Of a stretch of DNA of 64,000 nucleotides, positions 25,162 through 32,701 are shown piece after piece. A program made the translations under genes and the position numbers. Origin of the DNA: Hymenobacter lucidus (GTDB lineage: Bacteria > Bacteroidota > Bacteroidia > Cytophagales > Hymenobacteraceae). Below the pieces are notes generated by a model. The model saw only the letters and a program-made list of their open reading frames with translations, did no database searches and had not been told where the DNA came from. Each line of letters opens with the position of its first letter. Positions within the stretch are counted from its first letter, which is position 1. The stretch covers positions 82,720 to 146,719 of the forward strand of contig NZ_JAJADR010000007.1 of NCBI RefSeq assembly GCF_020447265.1, read 5' to 3'.

Positions 25162-25636
25162 AGACAAAATACTAGGTACTGAAGCCCTGCTGCCGCAACT
25201 GGAGCAGTGGCGCGCCGCCGGCCGCAAAATTGTGTTTACCAACGGCTGCTTCGATCTGCTCCACCTGGGCCACGTCGACTACCTGGAAAAAGCCCGTAGC
25301 CTGGGCGACGTACTGGTGCTGGGCCTTAATACCGACGCTTCGGTAAGCCGGCTCAAGCCTGGCCGGCCGCTACAGGACGAAGTGTCACGCGCCCGGATTC
25401 TGGCGTCCCTTTTGTTTGTGGATGCCGTGGTTCTGTTCGACGAGCCGACTCCGTTGGAGCTGATTACGCTGGTCCAACCCGACATTTTGGTGAAGGGCGA
25501 CGACTACGCCGTCAGTGGAATTGTCGGCCACGAATTGGTGTTGGCTAATGGCGGGCAGGTACTCACCGTACCGCTCGTACAGGGCTACAGCACCACGCGC
25601 ATCGTCGAGCGGATCCGGGCCCAGTTTCACTCCTAA
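25151..25636 (+). CDS. rfaE2: D-glycero-beta-D-manno-heptose 1-phosphate adenylyltransferase
   Basis: The 161-residue nucleotidyltransferase corresponds to the C-terminal domain of E. coli HldE (RfaE). It adenylates heptose 1-phosphate to ADP-heptose for LPS core, and is separate from its kinase here. The cytidylyltransferase-like fold is shown by 'VFTNGCFDLLHLGHVDYLEKA' (HxGH, about 28), 'GLNTDASVSRLKPGRP' (about 58) and the C-terminal 'LVQGYSTTRIVERI' (about 140). The ATG overlaps the upstream gene by 11 bp. A glycerol-3-phosphate cytidylyltransferase is the main alternative, but the 'SRLKPGRP' and 'STTRIVERI' segments favour RfaE2. Confidence 0.92.
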   Translation: MWSKDKILGTEALLPQLEQWRAAGRKIVFTNGCFDLLHLGHVDYLEKARSLGDVLVLGLNTDASVSRLKPGRPLQDEVSRARILASLLFVDAVVLFDEPTPLELITLVQPDILVKGDDYAVSGIVGHELVLANGGQVLTVPLVQGYSTTRIVERIRAQFHS

Positions 25637-25649
25637 CGCACTTTTCCCC

Positions 25650-26348
25650 ATGCACTATAACGCAAGTCCGATTATGTTCCTGGTCCTCGCGGCCATGGTA
25701 GTAAGCTGGCTGATTCAGTGGCGGCTGCGCAGTAAATTCGCGCAGTACGCCAAAATCGGGTTGCAGTCGGGCCTGACAGGCCGGCAGATTGCTGAGCTCA
25801 TGCTGGCCGACCACGGCATCACCGATGTGCGCGTCATCTCGGCCGAAGGCCGTCTTACCGACCACTACAACCCCGCCGATAAGACCGTAAACCTGAGTGA
25901 GGCTGTGTACGAGGAGCGTAGTGCCGCCGCCGCCGCCGTAGCCGCCCACGAGTGCGGCCACGCCGTGCAGCACGCCACAGCCTATAGCATGCTGCAGTTC
26001 CGCTCGGCTATGGTGCCCGCCCTGAGCGCTGTATCCACCTACATGCCCTGGATTCTGATGGCCGGCGTCTTCATGATTCGCACCACGGTTATTCCATTGG
26101 GCGTGGGCATTGCGCTGTTCTCGCTCACCACGCTATTCTCGTTTGTCACGCTGCCCGTCGAGTTTGACGCCAGCCGCCGGGCCCTGGCCTGGATTGACAA
26201 GCGCGGCATCGTAACGCCCCAGGAGCACACGATGGCCAAAGATGCCCTCTGGTGGGCCGCCATGACCTACGTGGTGGCCGCCCTCAGCTCCCTGGCTACG
26301 CTACTATACTATGTCAGCATTTTCCTGGGTGGCCGCGACCGGCGCTAA
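25650..26348 (+). CDS. Membrane zinc metallopeptidase (YugP-like)
   Basis: The 232-residue protein belongs to the putative neutral zinc metallopeptidase family typified by Bacillus YugP. An N-terminal helix (about 8-22), the cytoplasmic 'GLTGRQIAELMLADHGITDVRV' block, and the active site HECGH (His100, Glu101, His104) are followed by three to four more helices and 'LPVEFDASRRALAWI' near residue 168, where the third ligand probably lies. The ATG at 25650 gives a short leader into the first helix, 13 bp after the rfaE2 stop, so the three genes 24112-26348 form one operon. Substrate unknown. Confidence 0.9.
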   Translation: MHYNASPIMFLVLAAMVVSWLIQWRLRSKFAQYAKIGLQSGLTGRQIAELMLADHGITDVRVISAEGRLTDHYNPADKTVNLSEAVYEERSAAAAAVAAHECGHAVQHATAYSMLQFRSAMVPALSAVSTYMPWILMAGVFMIRTTVIPLGVGIALFSLTTLFSFVTLPVEFDASRRALAWIDKRGIVTPQEHTMAKDALWWAAMTYVVAALSSLATLLYYVSIFLGGRDRR

Positions 26349-26376
26349 ACAATAGGCTGATTAACTGCTTTTAAAG

Positions 26377-26410
26377 CGGGCCGCTTGGATGTTCTGAGCG
26401 GCCCGTTTTT
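26377..26410 (+). terminator. Terminator after the 24112-26348 operon
   Basis: CGGGCCGCT (26377-26385) pairs with AGCGGCCCG (26397-26405), followed by TTTTT. Confidence 0.85.
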
Positions 26411-26551
26411 GTTGGACGGCCCAGCTGCCGCCCGCTTTTTCGTTTAAGCCAGTACTAAGGAAGTCCGCTTTTCATACTCTGGCCCAACTACAGAAGGCGG
26501 CTTGCCGAATAAAATTGCGGCCTACCTGCTTATTGTCCAACATCTACGGGT

Positions 26552-26559
26552 TAATTTTG
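26552..26559 (+). promoter_or_regulatory. -7 box (TAATTTTG) before acyl-CoA dehydrogenase
   Basis: The exact TAnnTTTG octamer lies 58 bp before the ATG, with a TTG (26533-26535) 16 bp upstream, a slightly short spacer. Confidence 0.55.
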
Positions 26560-26617
26560 AACCTACATTCCGCCGCCTACAAGCGGTACCATTCTCTCCC
26601 ACCCAAGCATATTCCCA

Positions 26618-27757
26618 ATGGATTTTCAGCTCACTGAAGAACAACTAGCCGTCCAGTCGGCAGCCCGCGACTTTGCCCAGAACGAACTCTGGGCCGGCGT
26701 AATTGAGCGCGACGAACACCAGAAATTTCCCGCTGAGCAAGTGAAGAAGATGGGCGAGCTAGGCTTCCTGGGCATGATGGTGAGCCCCGAGTACGGCGGC
26801 GGCGGCATGGATACGGTATCGTACGTGCTGGCCATGGAGGAGATTTCCAAGGTCGATGCATCCTGCTCCGTTATCATGTCGGTGAATAACTCGCTGGTGT
26901 GCTGGGGCCTGGAGAAATACGGCACCGAGGAGCAGAAGCGCAAGTATCTGCCCCGCCTCACCAGTGGCGAAATCATCGGCGCCTTCTGCCTCTCCGAGCC
27001 CGAAGCTGGCTCCGATGCTACTATGCAGCGCACCACGGCCGAAGACAAAGGTGACCATTACCTGCTGAACGGCACCAAAAACTGGATTACCAACGGCAGC
27101 TCAGCTTCCGTATACTTGGTGGTGGCCCAAACCAACCCCGAGCTCAAGCACCGCGGTATCAACGTGCTGATTGTGGACAAGGACATGCCCGGCTTCGTAG
27201 TTGGTCCCAAGGAAAACAAACTCGGCATCCGGGGCTCCGACACGCACTCCCTGATGTTCACGGATGTGAAAGTACCCAAGGAAAACCGCATCGGTGAAGA
27301 CGGCTTCGGCTTCAAGTTTGCCATGCAGGTGCTGGCCGGCGGCCGCATCGGCATTGCAGCGCAGGCTCTGGGTATTGCTTCCGGCGCTTTCGAGCTGTCG
27401 TTGAAGTACTCCAAGGAACGCAAGGCTTTCGGCGTTGAAATCTCCAAGCACCAAGCCATTCAGTTTAAGCTGGCTGATATGGCTACCAACATCGATGCGG
27501 CCCGCCTGTTGTGCCTGCAAGCTGCCCACGATAAAGACGCTCACCAGGACTACGCCAAGTCGGGTGCGATGGCCAAGCTGTTTGCCTCCAAAACGGCTAT
27601 GGATACGGCCGTAGAAGCCGTTCAGATCCACGGGGGCTACGGTTTTGTGAAGGAATTCCACGTGGAGCGTATGATGCGCGACGCCAAAATCACGCAGATT
27701 TACGAAGGAACTTCGGAGATTCAGAAAATTGTAATCTCACGTGAATTGCTTAAGTAA
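26618..27757 (+). CDS. Acyl-CoA dehydrogenase (short-chain type)
   Basis: This flavoenzyme oxidises an acyl-CoA to the 2-enoyl-CoA and passes electrons to ETF. The 379-residue protein contains the family signatures 'FCLSEPEAGSDA' (about 126), 'YLLNGTKNWITNGS' (about 148), 'QALGIASGAFELSLKYSKERKAFG' (about 248) and the catalytic-Glu region 'QIYEGTSEIQKIVISRELLK' at the C terminus. Length and the EGTSEIQ Glu position fit butyryl-/short-chain-type enzymes, but chain length cannot be judged from sequence alone. The gene is monocistronic with its own promoter and terminator. The next acyl-CoA-related gene in the window is the thiolase at 41 kb. Confidence 0.95.
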   Translation: MDFQLTEEQLAVQSAARDFAQNELWAGVIERDEHQKFPAEQVKKMGELGFLGMMVSPEYGGGGMDTVSYVLAMEEISKVDASCSVIMSVNNSLVCWGLEKYGTEEQKRKYLPRLTSGEIIGAFCLSEPEAGSDATMQRTTAEDKGDHYLLNGTKNWITNGSSASVYLVVAQTNPELKHRGINVLIVDKDMPGFVVGPKENKLGIRGSDTHSLMFTDVKVPKENRIGEDGFGFKFAMQVLAGGRIGIAAQALGIASGAFELSLKYSKERKAFGVEISKHQAIQFKLADMATNIDAARLLCLQAAHDKDAHQDYAKSGAMAKLFASKTAMDTAVEAVQIHGGYGFVKEFHVERMMRDAKITQIYEGTSEIQKIVISRELLK

Positions 27758-27793
27758 TTCTGGAATTGCCTAAAAGTCAGAATCATTGCATTA

Positions 27794-27821
27794 AACCCAG
27801 CCATAAATTGGCTGGGTTTTT
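27794..27821 (+). terminator. Terminator of the acyl-CoA dehydrogenase gene
   Basis: AACCCAGCC (27794-27802) pairs with GGCTGGGTT (27810-27818), followed by a T run. Confidence 0.85.
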
Positions 27822-27916
27822 CGTTTTTGTGAATTTTTATATGTTATTTTGCATTGTCTAAATCCAGCCCCTCAACTGGCCGGTTTTACCCCGGTACCCC
27901 AACCACCCCCTAGAAT

Positions 27917-28840
27917 ATGGAAGATTACAATAAAGTGATAGAGTCGCTTGGTGTACGATACATTAAAGCGAAAAATCTGGTGCTTCAGCAGCCGTTTACG
28001 GTGCGGAATTATTACGATGTCGGCAATAACCTTATTCTGCTGCACAAGGGCCGCGTAGCCTTCGGCGACGAGGAGCAGGTAGTAGAAGAAGGCGAAATGC
28101 TGTTCATCCCCGGTGGCCGCGCTACCAAGGTGAGCTACGGCGAGGCGGCCGGCAAAGTCATTACCAACGACGACCTGATCAGCAATAAGGACAAGTTTTT
28201 CCACTCGAATGCCGATCTGGACCTGATTGGCGACGCCGAAGAAAGCCACAGCCACGTGAGCTTCGAGGCCAAGGTGTTCGACTCGGTCAACTTCTTCGCC
28301 TCACTCGATGTGCCTGCCTTCCTGATTACCGGCAATTCCAAGCTGGCCAATCTGGTAATTAAGGTAGTAGAAGAAAGCCTGCAGGAGTTGCCCGGCCGCG
28401 AGCGTCTCATCACCATCTACACCGAGAATATAGTGGTGGAGATTGTGCGCTACATCCTGAAAAACAAGATGTTTGTGGAGCAGCTGGCTACCAACAGCAC
28501 CTACTTCAAAGACCCGCGCCTCATTGACCTCTTCAACTACATCAAGGAGAACATCGGTGGCGACCTGTCGAACAAAGTGCTGTCGAGCGTGGCTAACGTG
28601 AGTGAGGACTATGTAGGCCAGTACTTCAAGATGCTAACCGGCATCAACCCCCAGGACTACATCGAGTACCAGCGCATGGAACGGGCCGTATTCCTGCTCC
28701 GTACCACCAAGAAAAGCATCCGCGACATTGGCAAGGAAGTGGGCTACAAGGACACAGCCTATTTCTGCCGCCGCTTCAAAATGATGTTTGGCATTCCGGC
28801 CGGCAAGATGCGCCGCCGCGAATCGGCCATGAACATCTAA
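27917..28840 (+). CDS. AraC family transcriptional regulator
   Basis: The 307-residue regulator has a cupin-like N-terminal sensor (about 20-80, 'VVEEGEMLFIPGGRATKVSYG') and a C-terminal double HTH domain (about 205-300) with 'LSSVANVSEDYVGQYFKMLTG' and 'SIRDIGKEVGYKDTAYFCRRFK', the AraC/XylS signature. The stretch between (about 95-190) lacks a recognisable ligand pocket but looks folded. It follows the acyl-CoA dehydrogenase in the same direction behind a terminator, so it is transcribed separately. The ligand and target genes are unknown. Confidence 0.93.
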   Translation: MEDYNKVIESLGVRYIKAKNLVLQQPFTVRNYYDVGNNLILLHKGRVAFGDEEQVVEEGEMLFIPGGRATKVSYGEAAGKVITNDDLISNKDKFFHSNADLDLIGDAEESHSHVSFEAKVFDSVNFFASLDVPAFLITGNSKLANLVIKVVEESLQELPGRERLITIYTENIVVEIVRYILKNKMFVEQLATNSTYFKDPRLIDLFNYIKENIGGDLSNKVLSSVANVSEDYVGQYFKMLTGINPQDYIEYQRMERAVFLLRTTKKSIRDIGKEVGYKDTAYFCRRFKMMFGIPAGKMRRRESAMNI

Positions 28841-28853
28841 GTAGCCGGATAAC

Positions 28854-28901
28854 CCAATAGAAAGCCCCGCTTCAAGCAATTGAAGCGGGGCTTTCTATTG
28901 G
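28854..28901. terminator. Bidirectional terminator
   Basis: A perfect 22-bp stem (28854-28875 with 28880-28901) with a GCAA tetraloop and A/T-rich outer ends separates the convergent AraC and GGGP synthase genes. Confidence 0.9.
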
Positions 28902-28940
28902 TGGTGTTTTGAGCCGGACGCTCTTTCAGCCGGCTGGATC

Positions 28941-29711
28941 TTATACCGTTACGTCGAGCACCGTATTGAACGTGCGGACTACCCGGGATACTTCGGCCAA
29001 AAAGTCGGGTGCTTTTTCAATCTGGTTGCCGATAACGATGACGTCGGCGCCGGCAGCTAGGGCCGTGTGAGCTTTTTCGGCGGTATTGATGCCGCCACCC
29101 ACAATCAGGGGTGTATCGGTAGCCTGGCGCACGGCCCGGATGGTAGCTGAGGAAACGGGATACATAGCGCCACTACCGCCATCGAGGTACATCAGGCGCA
29201 AGCCCAGTTGCTCGCCGGCCATGGCCGTGCAGGCTGCAATAGTAGGCTTATCGTAGGGCAGGGGAGTAGTGCCACTCATGTAGCTGGCCGTAGTCTGGCG
29301 ACCGGTATCAACCAGCATGTAGCCGGTGGGCAGAATCTGCAGGTTGCTGGCCCGTAACAGCGGAGCCGCTACTACGTGCTGGCCAATGAGAAAATCCGGG
29401 TTGCGGCCCGAAATCAGGGACAGCAGCAAAATACCATCAGCGTTGGTGTCGAGATGAAGACTGTGGCTGGGAAAAAGCAACACCGGCACGGCGCTGCAGC
29501 TTTTTATCAAACGAATGAGCGACGCCTGGTGAGAAGTCATCACCAGGCTGCCGCCCACGAAAAAGTAATCAACCGGGTTTACTTCACTTAATTCCAGCAG
29601 CTGCCGGCACCCTGCCTCATCCAGGTTATCCGGGTCGAGCAGGACGGCCAGAGACTTCTGGCCCCGGGCACGGCGCTTACTGAGGGTTTCATGCAGGCTT
29701 GTGAGGCGCAT
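28941..29711 (-). CDS. Geranylgeranylglyceryl phosphate synthase family protein
   Basis: The 256-residue TIM-barrel protein matches the PcrB/GGGP synthase family, which forms an ether bond between a polyprenyl diphosphate and glycerol 1-phosphate. Visible motifs are 'SLAVLLDPDNLDEAG' near residue 21, 'YFFVGGSLVMTSHQ', 'LMYLDGGSGAMYPVS' near 166 and 'DTPLIVGGGINTAEKAH', the phosphate-binding loop. The ATG at 29711 is chosen because the longer frame adds an Arg-rich stretch that is not part of the fold. It overlaps the upstream gene by 23 bp. Bacteroidota homologues exist, but the bacterial ether-lipid product is poorly understood. Whether the prenyl chain is C20 or longer cannot be told here. 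Confidence 0.92.
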   Translation of the reverse strand: MRLTSLHETLSKRRARGQKSLAVLLDPDNLDEAGCRQLLELSEVNPVDYFFVGGSLVMTSHQASLIRLIKSCSAVPVLLFPSHSLHLDTNADGILLLSLISGRNPDFLIGQHVVAAPLLRASNLQILPTGYMLVDTGRQTTASYMSGTTPLPYDKPTIAACTAMAGEQLGLRLMYLDGGSGAMYPVSSATIRAVRQATDTPLIVGGGINTAEKAHTALAAGADVIVIGNQIEKAPDFLAEVSRVVRTFNTVLDVTV

Positions 29712-30444
29712 CCGCTTCGTCGTGGTGATACGTAAAGTCGATATCCTTCGTCTCGGGTTCGTAAGCCGTCGAACTGGGGGAAGTCGCAAGGTCGGGATTT
29801 TTGACCATAGGTAGATAATCGCCAACTTTTTTCGCTACGTATGCCATCAATACGGCCGTTACCTGCGCAATAAGCATCTTTCCAGTATCCGACTGCATAA
29901 AGCTCTGGAAAGCAGAAGCCATCAGGTTAGCCGCTTCCGAAGAAGGAGCCGCCGGCTGTTGGTAAGCCGGCACCGGATAGGAACGGCCCGATGCGCGGGA
30001 AACCGGCGGAAATGGGTCGATGTCCGAATCGGTGTGGTACACATCCGGGGCCAGGTGGGCCCGCTCGTGTGAAGGAGCCTGCGCGCCCCGGTCGGCCTGG
30101 TGTGGGTGAGCTGAGCCAAAGCCCAGATCATCGGCTACCGATGTATCGACGTGAGAATAATGCTTGTCGGCGTGGCGGATCTTGCGGCGCGACTGGGCTA
30201 CCCGCTCGTGCATGTCCAACTCCTCCAGTCCTTCATCGAAGGCCGAGCGCTTCTTGCTGAATACTTTCTTGATCAGCCAGATGCTACCGACCAGGCCCGC
30301 GCCGATGATGGCGTATTTGCCTACCTGTTGGGTTTTTTCCTTGATTTCATCAACGTCGCCCTGCAGTGCCCGCTCGTACTCAAGCTTTTGGCGCTCCAGA
30401 AATTCCTTTTCGTCCTCGAACAGTGGATTGGTCAGCTCAGCCAT
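29689..30444 (-). CDS. Membrane-associated protein of unknown function
   Basis: This 251-residue protein opens with an acidic, coiled-coil-like helix (about 8-37, 'DEKEFLERQKLEYERALQGD'), then one hydrophobic helix ('YAIIGAGLVGSIWLIKKVF', about 44-62). A long His/Asp/Pro-rich low-complexity middle contains many His residues between about 90 and 140. A second hydrophobic segment lies near 200 ('MLIAQVTAVLMAYVAKKVGDYL'), followed by an acidic His-containing tail. I do not recognise the family. It lies between the holin-like gene (8 bp upstream) and the GGGP synthase gene (overlapping), so these three form an operon. Confidence 0.72.
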   Translation of the reverse strand: MAELTNPLFEDEKEFLERQKLEYERALQGDVDEIKEKTQQVGKYAIIGAGLVGSIWLIKKVFSKKRSAFDEGLEELDMHERVAQSRRKIRHADKHYSHVDTSVADDLGFGSAHPHQADRGAQAPSHERAHLAPDVYHTDSDIDPFPPVSRASGRSYPVPAYQQPAAPSSEAANLMASAFQSFMQSDTGKMLIAQVTAVLMAYVAKKVGDYLPMVKNPDLATSPSSTAYEPETKDIDFTYHHDEADAPHKPA

Positions 30445-30452
30445 GAGGTAGA

Positions 30453-30830
30453 TTATGCTTGACGTTTGTCAGATTTGTAGATGGTGTTGTTCAGCAGCTT
30501 GTCGGCCAGGCCCTGGAACAATTTTTTGTCGACGCCCACCAGGAAGATGATGAGCAGTACCAGATAGAAGCCGGCTACGGCCCCGAAACCCCAGTACGGG
30601 CTGTCGAAGGCCACATTGAGGGCCAGACCAGCGAAGATGCTCAGAAAGATCAGGAACATCAGGGCAATCAGGCCCATAGCGGCACCGTGCATGGTGCCTA
30701 CGAAAGCCAGCTTGACTTTCTCCTGCACTTCCAGGCGCACCAAGTCGATGCGGGTATCGAGGTAGCCTTTCAGGTTGCCCACCAAGCTGTCGTTGCGGGG
30801 CGTTTTGGAATCGTCGTCGTCGTAAGCCAT
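30453..30830 (-). CDS. Phage-holin-superfamily (YqjE-like) membrane protein
   Basis: The 125-residue protein has an acidic N terminus (MAYDDDDSKT), an amphipathic helix 'LKGYLDTRIDLVRLEVQEKVKLAFVG' and two transmembrane helices (about 46-70 and 80-104). This matches the YqjE/Actinobacterial holin-X superfamily, whose members in ordinary chromosomes are not lysis proteins. The ATG at 30830 is supported by the family start. The much longer in-frame extension upstream reads through non-coding DNA and is rejected. First gene of a three-gene minus-strand operon, divergent from the J-domain gene. Confidence 0.82.
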   Translation of the reverse strand: MAYDDDDSKTPRNDSLVGNLKGYLDTRIDLVRLEVQEKVKLAFVGTMHGAAMGLIALMFLIFLSIFAGLALNVAFDSPYWGFGAVAGFYLVLLIIFLVGVDKKLFQGLADKLLNNTIYKSDKRQA

Positions 30831-30980
30831 ACGGCGTGGAGAAGAATAGCGAGAAAAGATGTTAGAGAGGTCGGAAGCCACCAAGTGAGCCAGAAAGCCG
30901 TTTTGTGGTTTGTGCTTCCATACGCAAACCAGTACGTCTTGTCTGACATTTGCGTTACTTTTACTATATACAGTCGCGCT

Positions 30981-32123
30981 TTGAGCCACACGCATTATCA
31001 AACTCTCGGGGTTTCCAGCACCGCTACGGCTCAGGAAATAAAACTGGCCTATAAACAGTTGGCTATTCAGTTTCACCCTGATAAGCACGGCGGTAGCACC
31101 CGATTCGAGGAGCAGTTCAAGGCTGTGAATGCCGCCTACCGCATTCTGAGCGACCCGGCTCGCCGCGCTGCCTACGACCACCAACTGCGGACCGCCGCCG
31201 CCCGGGCCGAAGAAGCCCGTCGGCAGCAGCAGTACCGGGCTCAGGGCCAGTATGTGTACGGAGTGCCCATGCCACCGCCCGCCCCGCTGCGCACCCGCCC
31301 CCCAGCCGGCTCCACCGAGCGGCATTACCAGAAAATGCCCAAGCGCCGTGCCAGCTTCACGCGCCGCGACTACCTGCTCACGGCGGGCTTGTTTGCGCTC
31401 TTGCTGCTCTTTATTCTGGCAGTGAAGGTGACCATGGACCGCGTGACGGCAACCAGCAACTACGAAAACGGCCTGCGGGCGTACGTGAGCCGGCAGTGGA
31501 GCACCGCACACGGCTTTTTTTCTGAAACGCTGAAGTTCAAGCCAACTGACAAGAACGCGCTGCGGCACCGGGCCGAAATCGAGCAGCTTATTTACCGTAA
31601 CTACAAAGCGGCCCAGCTCGATTACAAAGCCGCCTTGCGCGAAACTGATTCGCGTAAGGCGGCGGCCGTGCTGCTTTACCGCCTAGGCCAATGCCAGGCT
31701 GCGCTGGCCCAGAAAGACTCGGCGCAGCGCAGCCTGACGCACGCTTTGGCCCTCGACTCGACGCTCAGCGCGGCTTGGCTGGCCCGGGGCGAGTTGCGAC
31801 TTTTTGAGCTGCTGCAATTTGGAGGCGCCATCAACGACTTATCCGTAGGGCTGCGCCAGCGGGAAGCTGCTGGGCAACTTCAATCATCGAAATACCTGAC
31901 GTACCGCGGGCTGGCTTTCTACAAACTGCGTGAGTTTGGCGCAGCTCGGGAAGACTACCGCCAGGTGCTGCTACAGAATCCGAAAAACGGACAGGTGCAT
32001 TTTCTACTGGGGCGACTGGCGCAGCAGGAAGGCAATACGGCTGCAGCCTGTGAGTTTTTCCGGCGGGCCGTGCAGCTGGGCTACTTGTATGGCGGCGAGG
32101 CGCTAAAGCAAAACTGCCAGTAG
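30981..32123 (+). CDS. J-domain protein with transmembrane helix and TPR repeats
   Basis: A TTG start gives a 380-residue protein. The J domain (about 2-68) contains 'YQTLGVSSTATAQEIKLAYKQL' and the HPD motif in FHPDKHGG, so stimulation of a DnaK ATPase is expected. A charged linker of about 40 residues ('ARAEEARRQQQYRAQGQY') is followed by one transmembrane helix (about 132-152, 'LLTAGLFALLLLFILAVKV') and a C-terminal TPR array (about 165-375). There is no zinc-finger or DnaJ C-terminal domain. It would anchor DnaK activity at the membrane while the TPRs sit on the other side. It is divergent from the holin-like operon. Confidence 0.88.
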   Translation: MSHTHYQTLGVSSTATAQEIKLAYKQLAIQFHPDKHGGSTRFEEQFKAVNAAYRILSDPARRAAYDHQLRTAAARAEEARRQQQYRAQGQYVYGVPMPPPAPLRTRPPAGSTERHYQKMPKRRASFTRRDYLLTAGLFALLLLFILAVKVTMDRVTATSNYENGLRAYVSRQWSTAHGFFSETLKFKPTDKNALRHRAEIEQLIYRNYKAAQLDYKAALRETDSRKAAAVLLYRLGQCQAALAQKDSAQRSLTHALALDSTLSAAWLARGELRLFELLQFGGAINDLSVGLRQREAAGQLQSSKYLTYRGLAFYKLREFGAAREDYRQVLLQNPKNGQVHFLLGRLAQQEGNTAAACEFFRRAVQLGYLYGGEALKQNCQ

Positions 32124-32173
32124 CGGGGCAGGCCGAATAAGCCACATAGCCCAGTTTTTGCCAAATTATTTAG

Positions 32174-32192
32174 TAAAATATATACTATTTTA
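32174..32192. promoter_or_regulatory. Candidate operator in the umuD upstream region
   Basis: A perfect 7-bp dyad TAAAATA-(5)-TATTTTA lies in a short AT-rich region 44 bp before the umuD ATG. Position and symmetry fit a LexA-type repressor site, but no Bacteroidota SOS consensus can be confirmed from this window alone. Confidence 0.4.
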
Positions 32193-32236
32193 ATTAGCAA
32201 TACGTATCATTGCGGCAAACCTATTGTGCTGTCGTT

Positions 32237-32701
32237 ATGAGCCGAGTTGTTGTCCTGAATGTGCTGCGGAAGCCACTGCTGCCTTTTTTTCAGTCTCGGG
32301 TGCCGGGCGGGTTTCCGTCGCCTGCCGAAGACCATGTGGGTGCTAAGCTAGACCTGAATGCACTGCTGCTGCCTCATCCGCACGCCACGTACCTGGTGAA
32401 GGTGGAAGGGCACAGCATGACCGGAGGCGACTCCGGAATCCGGGATGGGGCGCTGCTGGCCGTTGATTGTCGCCTCACTCCGCAGCACAACGACGTCATT
32501 ATTGCGGTAGTTGAGGGCCAGCATACGGTGAAGCGCCTACTCAAACGGCAGGACACGTGGTGGCTAGTGCCCGACAACCCAACTTTCCCATCGATTCCAC
32601 TGACTGGCGAGCCGGACCTGTACGACTGCTGGGGCGTAGTCACGTATGTACTGACTGAAACCCGCCCGGGCAAACTCTCGCGCCATGTTCGCGTTGGTTG
32701 A
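32237..32701 (+). CDS. umuD: UmuD-type error-prone repair protein (S24 peptidase)
   Basis: UmuD self-cleaves on a RecA filament to UmuD', which joins UmuC to form DNA polymerase V. The 154-residue protein aligns with E. coli UmuD along its length: 'GGFPSPAEDHV' matches 'CGFPSPAADYV', so the cleavage bond is Gly24-Gly25 (the E. coli Cys24 is Gly). Catalytic Ser60 (GHSM) and Lys99 (TVKRL) are both present. The ATG at 32237 was chosen over 32210 because it gives the family length. It overlaps umuC by 17 bp, a classical umuDC operon. Confidence 0.95.
   Translation: MSRVVVLNVLRKPLLPFFQSRVPGGFPSPAEDHVGAKLDLNALLLPHPHATYLVKVEGHSMTGGDSGIRDGALLAVDCRLTPQHNDVIIAVVEGQHTVKRLLKRQDTWWLVPDNPTFPSIPLTGEPDLYDCWGVVTYVLTETRPGKLSRHVRVG

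Noticed and set aside
30453..30830. Prophage remnant (holin)
   Set aside because: The holin-superfamily protein is of the YqjE-like chromosomal kind and no phage structural, lysin or integrase gene is nearby.
30459..30980. N-terminal extension of the J-domain gene
   Set aside because: It reads antisense through the holin-like gene and the divergent promoter region. The J domain starts directly after the TTG at 30981.
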